From SpSt-398 sp041752235 (GTDB taxonomy: Bacteria > Bacteroidota > Bacteroidia > Chitinophagales > Chitinophagaceae), in NCBI GenBank assembly GCA_041752235.1, contig JBGSHM010000015.1, positions 62,001-126,000 on the forward strand: DNA of 64,000 nt, in the 5' to 3' direction. The notes under the pieces are model-generated. The model was given only the letters and a program-made list of their open reading frames with translations, was not told where the DNA came from and did no database searches. Each line of letters begins with the position of its first letter. The first letter of the stretch is position 1. Below are positions 1 to 6,968 of the stretch, piece by piece. The position numbers and the translations under genes were made by a program.

Positions 1-837
1 ACGGCATTTATAATCCCTGCGCTTGGAATGTGTTCCTTCCGTGTAAACGATCAGTCTATCGCCATCGAGAAATTCATCCACAATATTCACTGCCTGGTCC
101 AGCAATCCGCCTCCGTTATCCCGGAGGTCAAAGACGAGTTTTTTGAGTCCTTTTTTCTGGAGAGCCTCCAATGATTGCATGAACTCACGATAGGAAGACT
201 CTGAAAATTTGTTGAGTTTAATATAGCCAACTGAATCGGCCAGTAAATAGGCGGCGTCCACGGCCGGGACCGGTATTCTGCCCCTTGTGATGGTCATCTC
301 TTGCTTATTGGATCCACGTAATACCTGTACTTTAACCGAAGTGCCTCCTTCGCCTCTGACCATTTTACGTACCTGGTCGCCAACCATGTTTTTGCCGGCA
401 ACGGCAGTACTATCGATCCGAAGGATCCGGTCACCCACTTGCAGACCCGCTTTGTCACTGGGCCCACCTGGAAGGACATAAAGAACGTGGATGGTATCAA
501 AAAAGATATTGAACTCGATTCCTATGCCCTCAAAATTTCCGGCAATATCCTCATTCACCTGTTGCAGGTTGCTTGAAGGGATATAGATCGAGTGGGGATC
601 CAGATGGTTGATCATTTCCTGGATGGCATCGTATTGCATGGAATCGGTTCGAACCGTATCCACATAGTTCGTTTTTACCACATCCATGATCTCCTGAAGG
701 GAGGAGCGTTTGTCCCGTTTCAGGAATCCACTCACGGAGGGGGTGGTTTCGCGGAGGCGAAAGCCAAAATACATTCCCCCTATCAGAACCACAGCGAACA
801 GGAGGGGAAGCCACACTTGTAATTTTTTATTCCTCAT
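1..837 (-). CDS. S41 family C-terminal processing protease (partial, 3' end off window)
   Basis: The 279 visible codons stay open to the window edge, so the C-terminal part is missing. An N-terminal membrane anchor lies at about residues 7-25. It is followed by the tail-specific protease N-terminal helical region (a stretch reading LDPHSIYIP near residue 90) and a PDZ domain around residues 105-190 (GIGIEFN, GGPSDKAG, GDRILRID). The start of the S41 catalytic fold follows (GYIKLNKFS, LVFDLRDNGGG). The catalytic Ser/Lys segment would lie just past the edge, so activity cannot be judged. Family members are periplasmic or envelope proteases that cut substrates from the C-terminus. The gene is divergent from the amino-sugar kinase, with 88 bases between the starts. 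The ATG at 835-837 is the natural start because the hydrophobic anchor begins right after it. Confidence 0.93.
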   Translation of the reverse strand, partial: MRNKKLQVWLPLLFAVVLIGGMYFGFRLRETTPSVSGFLKRDKRSSLQEIMDVVKTNYVDTVRTDSMQYDAIQEMINHLDPHSIYIPSSNLQQVNEDIAGNFEGIGIEFNIFFDTIHVLYVLPGGPSDKAGLQVGDRILRIDSTAVAGKNMVGDQVRKMVRGEGGTSVKVQVLRGSNKQEMTITRGRIPVPAVDAAYLLADSVGYIKLNKFSESSYREFMQSLEALQKKGLKKLVFDLRDNGGGLLDQAVNIVDEFLDGDRLIVYTEGTHSKRRDYKCR

Positions 838-925
838 CGTCTTGCCTTTCTTTGTAAATTGTTTGCAAAATAACTGATTTGAGCCGAACCCTGGTCAACT
901 CCACAGTCCTTAAAACAACAAAATA

Positions 926-1783
926 ATGGCGAAGTTCATGCCAGAGACGATAAAATTGGTCGCTGACAGTGGGGCTACCAAGACCGAATGGTGCCTGCTG
1001 GAGGGGAAGAAGAAGCGAACGATCATTACCCAGGGCATTAGCCCTTATTTCCTGTCGCCACAAGAGATCGAAAATGTATTGTTAAAAGAATTGGTACCCA
1101 AGCTCAGGAAGCAACAACCGGATGAGATCTATTATTACGGTACCGGCCTGGCCAATCCCGATAATGTCCGCCTCATAAAAAAAGTATTGCGCAAGGTCTT
1201 CCCAGACGCTAAGCCACATGCCGACCATGATATGATGGCCGCGGCGCGGGCACTCTGTGGCGATGAAAAAGGAGTGGCCTGTATTCTAGGTACCGGCTCC
1301 AATTCCTGTTTTTTTGATGGAAAAAAAATGATCCGCAACCGCCCGGGACTGGGTTATGTGCTGGGAGACGAGGGCAGCGGGGCCTATCTGGGCAAAAAAG
1401 TAGTGCAATACTATCTCTACGAAACCTTTGATGAGGAACTTACTTATCGGTTCAATATCAAGTATGCCACCAACCGGATGGAAATACTGGATCATGTTTA
1501 CAAAAAACCTTTCCCCAATCGGTATCTGGCGGGTTTTGCTGTTTTTCTGGCCGAAAACCGGGGGCATTATATGGTAGAGAACATTATTGAAGATGGATTG
1601 AATGATTTCTTTTATGCCCATCTCAATAAATATCCCGAAATCTGGCGTTATCCGGTGCATTTTGTAGGTGGAGTGGCCTATGGATTTAAGGATGTTTTGA
1701 CAGAACTTTGCCGTACCTATGAGTTTGAACTGGGAAAAGTGATGAAGAACCCCATGGAAGGACTTATTGATTATTACAGATAA
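926..1783 (+). CDS. BadF/BadG-type N-acetylhexosamine kinase (MurNAc/GlcNAc kinase)
   Basis: This 285-residue protein has the ASKHA sugar-kinase fold. The phosphate-1 loop LVADSGATKTEW is at about residues 10-21, and the phosphate-2 and ATP motif ILGTGSNS is near residue 119, followed by GLGYVLGDEGSGAYLG. It resembles the BadF/BadG/BcrA/BcrD ATPase family that includes GlcNAc kinase and the MurK kinases of Clostridium and Tannerella, which phosphorylate free MurNAc and/or GlcNAc. The next gene, 10 bases downstream, is the MurNAc-6-phosphate etherase MurQ, so MurNAc is the likely substrate here. That preference is inferred from context. Which of the two sugars is used cannot be read from the sequence. 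A second possible ATG lies four codons in. Confidence 0.85.
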   Translation: MAKFMPETIKLVADSGATKTEWCLLEGKKKRTIITQGISPYFLSPQEIENVLLKELVPKLRKQQPDEIYYYGTGLANPDNVRLIKKVLRKVFPDAKPHADHDMMAAARALCGDEKGVACILGTGSNSCFFDGKKMIRNRPGLGYVLGDEGSGAYLGKKVVQYYLYETFDEELTYRFNIKYATNRMEILDHVYKKPFPNRYLAGFAVFLAENRGHYMVENIIEDGLNDFFYAHLNKYPEIWRYPVHFVGGVAYGFKDVLTELCRTYEFELGKVMKNPMEGLIDYYR

Positions 1784-1793
1784 CAGATCGGTT

Positions 1794-2606
1794 ATGTCTT
1801 TTGAAAAGATCACGGAACAACCAAGCCCTTATCGTCACCTGGAAAAGATGTCGGTAGGGGAGATACTTACAAATATTAACCAGGAGGACCAAACGGTACC
1901 AGCTGCGGTAGCCAGGGTCATTCCCGCCATTGAAAAATTGGTGGAAGCGGCAGCCGATCGGATGTTGGCCGGAGGCCGGCTTTTCTACGTGGGGGCGGGA
2001 ACTTCGGGTCGATTGGGGGTGGTAGATGCTTCTGAATGTCCACCTACCTATGGGGTGCCATATGGACTGGTGATTGCGGTGATCGCCGGTGGTGAAAAGG
2101 CCATAACGATGGCGGTTGAATTTGCTGAGGACAGCCGCGAAGAAGGCTGGAATGACCTGCTCAGCCATGCTGTGAATGAAAAAGATTTTGTGATTGGGAT
2201 CGCTGCCAGCGGAACCACCCCGTATGTGATCGGAGCCCTGGAAGAATGCCGGAAAAGAGGGATACTCACGGGTTGCATTACCAACAACCCCGGGTCACCA
2301 CTCGAAGCCACAGCCGATTTTCCGGTTGTGGTGGAGGTAGGACCTGAATTCGTGACCGGCAGTACCCGGATGAAAAGCGGAACCTCGCAAAAACTGGTCC
2401 TGAATATGATCTCTACCACCATTATGATCCAACTGGGCAGGGTAGAAGATAATAAGATGGTCAACATGCAACTGAGCAATGAAAAATTGGTGGACAGGGG
2501 AACAAAAATGGTGATGGAACGTTTGCAATTGAAAGATTACGAACAAGCCAAGGAATTGCTGCTAAAACACGGCAGTGTCCGAAAAGCGGTGGAAAGCTAT
2601 GCATGA
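1794..2606 (+). CDS. murQ: N-acetylmuramic acid 6-phosphate etherase
   Basis: MurQ cleaves the lactyl ether of MurNAc-6-phosphate to GlcNAc-6-phosphate and D-lactate in cytoplasmic peptidoglycan recycling. The 270-residue protein has a SIS fold with the near-invariant signature VGAGTSGRLGVVDASECPPT around residues 60-80. Later come GIAASGTTPYV and the typical EFVTGSTRMKSGTSQK. The frame is open upstream to a GTG/ATT region overlapping the kinase, but the ATG at 1794 gives the length and the SFEKITEQPS-type beginning expected of the family, so I chose it. It lies 10 bases after the kinase stop. Its 3' end overlaps the next gene by 8 bases, which suggests translational coupling in one operon. 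Confidence 0.96.
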   Translation: MSFEKITEQPSPYRHLEKMSVGEILTNINQEDQTVPAAVARVIPAIEKLVEAAADRMLAGGRLFYVGAGTSGRLGVVDASECPPTYGVPYGLVIAVIAGGEKAITMAVEFAEDSREEGWNDLLSHAVNEKDFVIGIAASGTTPYVIGALEECRKRGILTGCITNNPGSPLEATADFPVVVEVGPEFVTGSTRMKSGTSQKLVLNMISTTIMIQLGRVEDNKMVNMQLSNEKLVDRGTKMVMERLQLKDYEQAKELLLKHGSVRKAVESYA

Positions 2607-3168
2607 TATTGAACCATTCTACAATTGGCGACACATTTATACCAGCGAAGAGGATGATCGCTCTCCCTTCTATGGACGCCTGTATTCCGAATTTGAATTC
2701 TCCCAAACCGTTTACAATTACTATATCCACCCACAATGGGATGAGTTTGGAAGCCGGACGCTATATTTAAAAGTGTTGATAGCCGATTACACCGAACAGT
2801 ATGCCGTGATCGAATTGATCGGGGAGTGGAATGACGCCATTGAAAATGATATCATGACCCTGAAAAGGGATGTCATAGATGCCTTTAATGACCAGGGTAT
2901 CCGAAAATTTATCCTGGTTACAGAGAATGTACTCAATTTCCATTCTGGCGACCCGGACTACTACCAGGAATGGTGGGAGGAATCGGCCGACCAACAGGGT
3001 TGGGTGGCCGTACTCAACATGCCCGAGGCTACCCAATACGATTTTCGAAAGGCCCGCCTCGACCGTTTTGTGGAAATGATGGAGATACCAGACTGGCGTG
3101 TCTACAAACCCTTTCATCTCTTCCGTAAGATAGACGGGGAACTTCGTTCAAGGTTATCCCTTTCCTAA
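2599..3168 (+). CDS. Hypothetical protein in the murQ operon
   Basis: I do not recognise this 189-residue protein. It has no signal peptide and no membrane segment and is rich in aromatic and acidic residues (for example FYNWRHIYTSEEDD at the start and GDPDYYQEWWEE in the middle), so it is probably cytoplasmic and soluble. The ATG at 2599 overlaps the murQ stop by 8 bases. A GTG eight codons further upstream is possible but less likely. The tight overlap argues for co-expression with the kinase and MurQ. Alternating beta and helix-like stretches around residues 65-115 (LYLKVLIADYTEQYAVIELIGEW, then a helix, then IRKFILVTENVLNF) suggest a small alpha/beta fold. A role in cell-wall recycling is only an inference from position. 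Confidence 0.85.
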   Translation: MHDIEPFYNWRHIYTSEEDDRSPFYGRLYSEFEFSQTVYNYYIHPQWDEFGSRTLYLKVLIADYTEQYAVIELIGEWNDAIENDIMTLKRDVIDAFNDQGIRKFILVTENVLNFHSGDPDYYQEWWEESADQQGWVAVLNMPEATQYDFRKARLDRFVEMMEIPDWRVYKPFHLFRKIDGELRSRLSLS

Positions 3169-3213
3169 GTCTTCTTTTTTTCATATTTCTTAACAATATT
3201 GAGCCTCGGTCGT

Positions 3214-3221
3214 TATTTTTG
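3214..3221 (+). promoter_or_regulatory. TAnnTTTG -7 element upstream of sdhC
   Basis: The sequence TATTTTTG matches the Bacteroidota housekeeping -7 consensus TAnnTTTG and lies 38 bases before the sdhC ATG. I find no good TTTG -33 element at the expected 19-21 base spacing, so the call rests on the -7 match and position. Confidence 0.5.
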
Positions 3222-3259
3222 CAGCCGTATCTAAGTTCCTACCTCAATTTATCTGGATT

Positions 3260-3979
3260 ATGAACTGGTCTGTAATATTTACCTCCTCGATTGGCAAGAA
3301 GATAGTGATGGCTGTAACGGGACTCTTCCTCATTACATTTTTAGTGATCCATGCCGGGATCAATGCCTGCATTTTTAAGGATGTGGTGGATCCCACCGAT
3401 GATGGGGATATGTTTAACCGTGCCGCCGACTACATGGGCAAAACGGTTGTTATCCGCCTGATGGAAGTGGTGCTGATCGCCGGTTTTCTTGTTCATATTT
3501 TCCAGGGTTTTGCCTTGGAGACATCGAACAGAAGCAAACGCAAACAAGGATATGCCGTTAACCTCGGTAACCGGGGAAGTAAATGGTATAGCCGCTCCAT
3601 GGGGCTGCTGGGTACCATTCTCTTCTTGTTCCTTTTATTGCATTGGTGGCACTTTTGGATCCCCTCGCGGTTTACCCATGCGGGTTTGGAATTGCCTGTC
3701 ACTTTATCCAATGGAAGAGTATCGCATGATATGTTCACCCTGATGCAGGTAACCTTCTCCGAATGGTGGGTAGTGATCGTATATGTGCTGGCTTGCATAT
3801 CGCTGGCCTATCACCTGCTGCATGGTTTCCAGAGTGCCTTTCGCACGCTGGGTGTATCGAACTCCAGGTATATGGGTTTGATCCGTGCTGCCGGGGTGGG
3901 ATATTCCATCCTCATTTCATTGGTCTTTGCCCTGATGCCCATCAGTATGAAACTGGGCTGGGTAGGAAAGGCCCTTTGA
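3260..3979 (+). CDS. sdhC: Succinate dehydrogenase/fumarate reductase cytochrome b subunit
   Basis: This 239-residue membrane anchor has about five transmembrane helices and is of the single-subunit type (Bacillus/Wolinella-like b558), so no sdhD is needed. Histidines suitable as heme ligands sit in or near the helices: His31 (VIHAG), His79 (LVHIFQG), His128 (LLHWW) and His185/188 (AYHLLHGF). That fits a diheme arrangement as known for the Wolinella fumarate reductase anchor. The subunit passes electrons between the SdhB iron-sulfur centres and quinone, presumably menaquinone in this group. It is the first gene of sdhCAB, with a TAnnTTTG element upstream. The 45-base gap to sdhA carries a short word-repeat. 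Confidence 0.95.
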   Translation: MNWSVIFTSSIGKKIVMAVTGLFLITFLVIHAGINACIFKDVVDPTDDGDMFNRAADYMGKTVVIRLMEVVLIAGFLVHIFQGFALETSNRSKRKQGYAVNLGNRGSKWYSRSMGLLGTILFLFLLLHWWHFWIPSRFTHAGLELPVTLSNGRVSHDMFTLMQVTFSEWWVVIVYVLACISLAYHLLHGFQSAFRTLGVSNSRYMGLIRAAGVGYSILISLVFALMPISMKLGWVGKAL

Positions 3980-3983
3980 TCCT

Positions 3984-4019
3984 GAATCCAAAATCATCAC
4001 ATAGTCAAATCTTCAAATC
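3984..4019. repeat. Intergenic word repeat (ATC/CAAATC words), single arm
   Basis: Between sdhC and sdhA lies a run of near-repeated words (AATCATCACATAGTC, then CAAATCTTCAAATC). It has no matching inverted arm nearby. It has the iterated-word character of the other intergenic sites in this window, but I see no second copy of this vocabulary here, so the assignment is weak. Confidence 0.35.
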
Positions 4020-4024
4020 GGATT

Positions 4025-5998
4025 ATGCTTAATTCAAAAATACCCGCAGGACCTTTAGAACAGAAGTGGTCGGATTACAAAGGACATGTGAAGCTGGTCA
4101 ACCCCGCGAATAAACGCAAACTGGAAGTGATCGTTATCGGGACCGGACTCGCCGGTGCATCGGCTGCCGCTGCTCTCGGGGAATTAGGTTATAAAGTAAA
4201 AGCGTTTTGTTTCCAGGATAGTCCCCGTCGGGCCCACTCGATCGCTGCACAGGGAGGAATCAATGCCGCCAAGAATTATCAGAATGACGGAGACAGTGTC
4301 TTCCGTCTTTTTTATGATACCGTAAAAGGAGGTGACTATCGGGCCCGTGAAGCCAATGTACACCGCCTGGCCGAGGTAAGTACCAATATCATTGACCAAT
4401 GTGTGGCTCAGGGTGTACCCTTTGCCCGTGAATATGGTGGCCTGTTGAGCAACCGCTCCTTTGGTGGTACACAAGTACAAAGGACCTTTTATGCTGCGGG
4501 ACAAACAGGACAGCAATTGTTGATCGGAGCCTATCAAGCCCTCGAAAGACAGGTATCCCTGGGTAATGTGGAAATGTTCAACCGCCACGAAATGCTCGAG
4601 GTGGTACTGATCGATGGCAAAGCGCGAGGGATCATTGCCCGCGATCTCGTTTCAGGTCAGCTCGAACGTCATTTCGGTCATGCCGTATTGTTGTGCTCCG
4701 GTGGCTATGGTAACGTATTCTATCTTTCGACCAATGCCATGGGAAGCAATGTGACCGCCATCTGGAAAGCACATAAGAAAGGGGCCTATTTCGGAAACCC
4801 CTGTTTTACCCAAATACATCCTACCTGTATCCCGGTATCGGGCGATCACCAGAGCAAACTGACCCTGATGTCGGAGTCACTCCGAAACGATGGCCGTATC
4901 TGGGTACCCAAAAAACAAGGAGATAACCGTCACCCTGGACAGATTCCCGAAGAGGAAAGAGATTATTATCTGGAAAGAAGATATCCCGCCTTTGGAAACC
5001 TGGTTCCTCGTGATGTGGCCTCCCGAGCCGCCAAGGAAAGATGTGATGCCGGCTTCGGAGTAGGTACCTCCAAACAAGCGGTTTACCTGGATTATGCGGA
5101 TGCTATCAAGCGATATGGACACATTGAAGCAGGTAAACAAGGTCTGGCGAATGTTGAAGAAGCCGCCATCATTAGAATGGGGAAAGAAGTGGTCAAAGAG
5201 AAATATGGTAACCTCTTTGATATGTATGAGAAGATCACCGGAGAAAACCCTTATGAAGTACCGATGCGGATCTATCCCGCCGTACACTATACCATGGGAG
5301 GAATTTGGGTGGATTATGAACTAATGACCACCATTCCCGGTTTATATGCATTGGGTGAAGCCAATTTCTCCGATCATGGAGCCAACCGATTGGGCGCTTC
5401 GGCGTTGATGCAGGGGTTGGCCGACGGATACTTTGTGATCCCGTATACCCTGGGTAATTACCTCGCCGATGATATCCGGACGAACTCGATCCCGACCAAT
5501 CACCCGGCATTTGAGGAAGCAGAGAAATTAGTGCGTGACCGGATCGAGACACTGATGAATATCAAAGGCACACAGACTGTGGAAAGCTTCCACAAGCGGC
5601 TTGGAAAAATAATGTGGGATAAATGTGGTATGGCCCGGAATGCAGAAGGATTAAAACAAGCGATCGCGGAAATTCAACAGTTGAAAAAAGAATTCTGGAG
5701 CGATGTCCGTATCCCCGGCGAGATCAACGAAATGAATTCTGAACTGGATAAAGCCAATCGTGTAGCTGATTTTATTGAACTCGGCGAATTGATGTGCCTG
5801 GATGCCCTGGATAGAAATGAAAGCTGTGGTGGTCACTTCCGCGAAGAGAGCCAAACAGAAGAAGGGGAGGCCAAACGTAATGATGAGCAATATTCCTATG
5901 TATCTGCCTGGGAATATAAAGGCGATCACCAATGGCATTTACATAAGGAAGAACTCAACTTTGAAGTGGCCAAACCCACTCAGAGAAGTTATAAATAA
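4025..5998 (+). CDS. sdhA: Succinate dehydrogenase/fumarate reductase flavoprotein subunit
   Basis: This 657-residue catalytic subunit oxidises succinate to fumarate (or the reverse). The FAD-binding Rossmann motif VIVIGTGLAGASAA is at about residues 35-48. The covalent-FAD histidine is in RRAHSIAAQGGINAA (His71). The HPTC segment and the C-terminal capping motif GANRLGASALMQGLADG are present. The length and insertions are those of the Bacteroidota/epsilon-proteobacterial class, larger than E. coli SdhA. It lies 45 bases after sdhC. A hairpin-forming intergenic repeat separates it from sdhB. Confidence 0.97.
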   Translation: MLNSKIPAGPLEQKWSDYKGHVKLVNPANKRKLEVIVIGTGLAGASAAAALGELGYKVKAFCFQDSPRRAHSIAAQGGINAAKNYQNDGDSVFRLFYDTVKGGDYRAREANVHRLAEVSTNIIDQCVAQGVPFAREYGGLLSNRSFGGTQVQRTFYAAGQTGQQLLIGAYQALERQVSLGNVEMFNRHEMLEVVLIDGKARGIIARDLVSGQLERHFGHAVLLCSGGYGNVFYLSTNAMGSNVTAIWKAHKKGAYFGNPCFTQIHPTCIPVSGDHQSKLTLMSESLRNDGRIWVPKKQGDNRHPGQIPEEERDYYLERRYPAFGNLVPRDVASRAAKERCDAGFGVGTSKQAVYLDYADAIKRYGHIEAGKQGLANVEEAAIIRMGKEVVKEKYGNLFDMYEKITGENPYEVPMRIYPAVHYTMGGIWVDYELMTTIPGLYALGEANFSDHGANRLGASALMQGLADGYFVIPYTLGNYLADDIRTNSIPTNHPAFEEAEKLVRDRIETLMNIKGTQTVESFHKRLGKIMWDKCGMARNAEGLKQAIAEIQQLKKEFWSDVRIPGEINEMNSELDKANRVADFIELGELMCLDALDRNESCGGHFREESQTEEGEAKRNDEQYSYVSAWEYKGDHQWHLHKEELNFEVAKPTQRSYK

Positions 5999-6001
5999 TA
6001 C

Positions 6002-6045
6002 CTAAAAGCTAAATGCTAATAGCTATCAGCTTTTAGCCCCTAGTA
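6002..6045. repeat. Palindromic intergenic repeat, TTAGC-word family, copy 1
   Basis: This is an imperfect palindrome centred on AGCT at 6021-6024. Pairing runs from 6008 to 6037 with two mismatches. It lies between the sdhA stop and sdhB, inside the operon. It matches the copy at 38442-38485 at 37 of 44 positions by my hand alignment, with the same centre of symmetry. That makes it a dispersed repeat rather than a chance hairpin. Confidence 0.8.
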
Positions 6046-6065
6046 ATAAAAACTGAATTTCGACT

Positions 6066-6827
6066 ATGGAACACAAAAGTATCAACCTTACGCTCAAAGT
6101 TTGGAAACAGAAAAACAGCAATACATCCGGGGAATTTGTGACCTATGATGTGAAAGACATTTCTACCGAAATGTCCTTCCTCGAAATGTTTGATGTATTG
6201 AATGAGCGACTGATCCGCGAAGGAAAGGAACCGATCGCTTTTGACCATGACTGTCGGGAGGGTATTTGCGGAATGTGTTCCATGTATATCAATGGCCGTC
6301 CCCATGGCCCCTGGCATGCCACTACCACCTGTCAGTTACACATGCGTGCTTTTAAGGATGGAGAAACCATCGTGGTTGAACCCTGGAGGGCTAATCCGTT
6401 TACGGTGATCAAAGACCTCGTGGTAGACCGTAGTTCCTTTGACCGGATCATTCAGGCCGGAGGTTTTATTTCGGTTAATACAGGGAATGCGGTGGATGCG
6501 AATGCTATTCCCATTGAAAAAGATAAAGCGGATGCTTCCTTTGCTGCGGCCGCCTGTATCGGCTGTGGCGCTTGTGTAGCGGCCTGTAAGAATAGTTCGG
6601 CCATGCTCTTCCTGTCCGCCAAAGTAACCCATCTGGCCATGTTGCCCCAAGGGTCGCCCGAACGCCGGAACAGAGCCCTGAACATGATCGCCCAAATGGA
6701 TAAGGAAGGCTTTGGAGCCTGTACCAATACCGGCGCCTGTGAAGCTGTTTGCCCCAAGGAAATTTCGCTGGCCAATATCGCCCGGCTGAATTCCGAATAC
6801 CTGATGGCAGGACTTACAGCAGATTAA
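6066..6827 (+). CDS. sdhB: Succinate dehydrogenase/fumarate reductase iron-sulfur subunit
   Basis: This 253-residue subunit carries all three clusters. The 2Fe-2S ligands are Cys63, 68, 71 and 89 (HDCREGICGMC then TTTC). The 4Fe-4S set is CIGCGACVAAC with Cys164, 167, 170 and 174. The third set, Cys219, 225 and 229 (CTNTGACEAVC), would bind the 3Fe-4S centre. It relays electrons from FADH2 in SdhA to the hemes and quinone at SdhC. It is the last gene of sdhCAB and is followed by a hairpin of the CTCGCAGCG word family that could end the transcript. Confidence 0.97.
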   Translation: MEHKSINLTLKVWKQKNSNTSGEFVTYDVKDISTEMSFLEMFDVLNERLIREGKEPIAFDHDCREGICGMCSMYINGRPHGPWHATTTCQLHMRAFKDGETIVVEPWRANPFTVIKDLVVDRSSFDRIIQAGGFISVNTGNAVDANAIPIEKDKADASFAAAACIGCGACVAACKNSSAMLFLSAKVTHLAMLPQGSPERRNRALNMIAQMDKEGFGACTNTGACEAVCPKEISLANIARLNSEYLMAGLTAD

Positions 6828-6840
6828 GGGTTTATTTTTT

Positions 6841-6889
6841 GTTTCTCGCAGCGTTAGCGGCGAATCCCGCTGCGAACGCTGCGAGAAAC
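6841..6889. repeat. Palindromic intergenic repeat, CTCGCAGCG family
   Basis: There is a perfect 15-base inverted repeat, GTTTCTCGCAGCGTT at 6841-6855 and its complement at 6875-6889, with a 19-base loop. It follows sdhB by 13 bases and lacks a T-run after the stem, so it is not a classical intrinsic terminator. The right-arm word CGCTGCGAGAAA recurs at 36031-36042 and 37751-37762. Confidence 0.8.
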
Positions 6890-6968
6890 TTTAAGGATCA
6901 TTCCGGTCATCTAATTTTTCCCGCCCATATTGATCACTTTCGTATATTCAGGCACCAAATTTTAAACT

